Made by a program: the position numbers and the translations under genes
The notes under the pieces: model-generated
What the model saw: the letters and a program-made list of their open reading frames with translations, nothing else
The model's database searches: none
Told to the model about the DNA's origin: nothing
Shown here: in pieces, positions 63,168 to 64,000 of the stretch
How positions within the stretch are numbered: position 1 is the first letter of the stretch
Layout: each line of letters begins with the position of its first letter
Assembly (NCBI RefSeq): GCF_029227915.1
Contig: NC_079876.1
Location: 20,026,001-20,090,000 of the forward strand
Length of the DNA: 64,000 bases
DNA from: Hydractinia symbiolongicarpus
Taxonomy: Eukaryota; Cnidaria; Hydrozoa; Anthoathecata; Hydractiniidae
Direction: 5' to 3'

Positions 63168-63475
63168 TTATTTCATCTTGAAAAAGTCGGTATTGGGCAG
63201 GCCTGTAGGCTCTCGCTGAGGCTGCTTTGGTGCACGTGTTTTGGCAGGCTGTTGGGCCGCTGCGGGCTGCTTACGCTTAAGGTAGTAGACTCCGGCAACT
63301 GCTATGCAAACAAATACGATGCCTCCACCAATGTATACGTTGCCTGACTGTATAGACGTGCCTCCAGAAGAGGTTTTGACCGTAGATTCTAGTGTGCCCT
63401 CTTGTTGCTTCAGTTTATTCTTATCCTTCTTCAGTGCCGCCAACTTGTAACCTCTTGTGGTTGTTCAACGCTCAT
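63168..63475 (-). pseudogene. Single-pass membrane protein of the element, frameshifted near the start
   Basis: An ATG at 63475 starts MSVEQPQEVT; a frameshift near 63445 leads into the 63168-63443 frame with ALKKDKNKLKQQEGTLES, then one hydrophobic helix (VYIGGGIVFVCIAVAGVYYL) and a basic, Pro/Ala/Gln-rich tail. Small membrane anchors of this kind are common in Polinton gene sets. Function is unknown. Confidence 0.55.
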
Positions 63476-63530
63476 TTCTTTGTAAGTCGTGAGACTTACA
63501 CAATCACCTTCAAGCCCATGACCTTGATCT

Positions 63531-64000
63531 TCAAGGAATTTTTTCCTGCTCTTCATCAACCTTCTCTTCAACTACCTTGGACATGGAGAGTTGGGTGTGA
63601 TTAATCGTATGCGCAGCAATAAGCAGAGGTGTCAATAGCTTACCAAAAGCTGAGTACACTAGAACCCCCAAATCAGCCATACTATCCTTGATAATAGGAT
63701 CCTCCTCGATATCTTGCCTAAAGCCTTCGGGGCTATCGAGGGGCACTACGTTACCTATAGCCTTCGTGTACATGCTTATCGCGTAGGTTGATAATGCCTT
63801 GACAGTCTTTGAGCCCTTTTCCTGAATCCCGCGCTAAACGAACTCAGTGTGTATCTTGTCAATCACCTCAGGTGACCCTTTATCAACAAAACCTTCTGTG
63901 CATTTCTTGAGTAGAAGGTGCTGTTTACCTTGACGCATTGCATCCTTCAAAGCCTGACGCTGGTCTATAGGTTTTTCACGTTGCTCAGGCGCTTCTGCCA
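63531..64000 (-). pseudogene. Element gene, 5' part outside the window, one in-frame stop
   Basis: An open minus-strand frame enters from the right edge (AEAPEQREKPIDQRQALKDA) and ends EEQEKIP at 63531. It has a TAG at 63834-63836 after KIHTEFV. The later part has LDSPEGFRQDIEEDPIIKDS, LGVLVYSAFGKLLTPLLIAA and HTINHT, mixing acidic and hydrophobic helices. It is probably another structural gene of the element; no family is recognised. The total length is unknown because the start lies outside. Confidence 0.55.

Larger units (their letters stand above)
51300..64000. mobile_element. Polinton/Maverick-like integrated virus-like element, degenerate, right end outside window
   Basis: A gene-dense, GC-richer block within an AT-rich genome. 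It holds a retroviral-type integrase (59087-60113), an FtsK/HerA-like packaging ATPase (62271-62861) and a probable double jelly-roll capsid gene (57460-58729), the combination that defines Polinton/Maverick and adintovirus-like elements. Small ORFs on both strands alternate in divergent and convergent blocks with tiny gaps. Nearly all long genes are broken by stops or frameshifts, so this copy is inactive. Protein-primed DNA polymerase and the adenovirus-like protease are not in the window; they may lie to the right. A LINE is inserted at 60549-62057. Confidence 0.85.

Overview
This window is animal nuclear DNA. It is AT-rich, its genes carry spliceosomal introns with GT..AG borders, and it is crowded with DNA transposons, Helitron-like and LINE copies. 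I cannot name the species. A cnidarian or similar invertebrate is plausible but is inference only. Residue-level resemblance to human MFSD14 (HIAT1) supports a metazoan.

Layout. 1-10.2 kb: no gene recognised; a 53-nt palindrome, a ~297 bp TTTA tract and a 558 bp pure AT tract. 10.69-12.23 kb (+): a single-exon ORF for a 514-residue Ser/Arg-rich, probably disordered protein with duplicated motifs. 15.03-25.31 kb (-): a twelve-exon MFSD14-type major facilitator transporter of 511 residues. Its 5.3 kb fourth intron holds Helitron-like repeats, including one insertion whose empty-site paralogue lies next to it. 25.3-45 kb: no confident host gene, but many transposons. These include a TTAA-flanked element with long inverted ends (33118-36875) interrupted by a second element, a TA-flanked MITE (37800-38693), a LINE 3' end (40954-41656) with a second copy of its tail at 34 kb, and a TTAA-flanked element (44011-44992). 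45.42-49.64 kb (-): a three-exon amino-acid/auxin permease-family transporter of 471 residues, with a piggyBac-like MITE in intron 1.

51.3 kb to the right edge (about 12.7 kb): a compositionally distinct, GC-richer, gene-dense block that looks like the left part of an integrated Polinton/Maverick-type virus-like element. It has an rve integrase, an FtsK/HerA-like packaging ATPase, a probable double jelly-roll major capsid protein and about a dozen short conserved-looking ORFs on both strands with gaps of 2-40 bp. Almost every long gene has an in-frame stop or a frameshift, so this is a fossil. A CR1/L2-like LINE sits in it, flanked by CAACAT repeats. The element has no polymerase or protease in this window and runs off the right edge. 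Two hairpins built on one shared core (AGGTGAACC / GGTTCACCT) lie at gene ends and may be element-specific 3'-end signals; this is the most interesting unexplained signal here.
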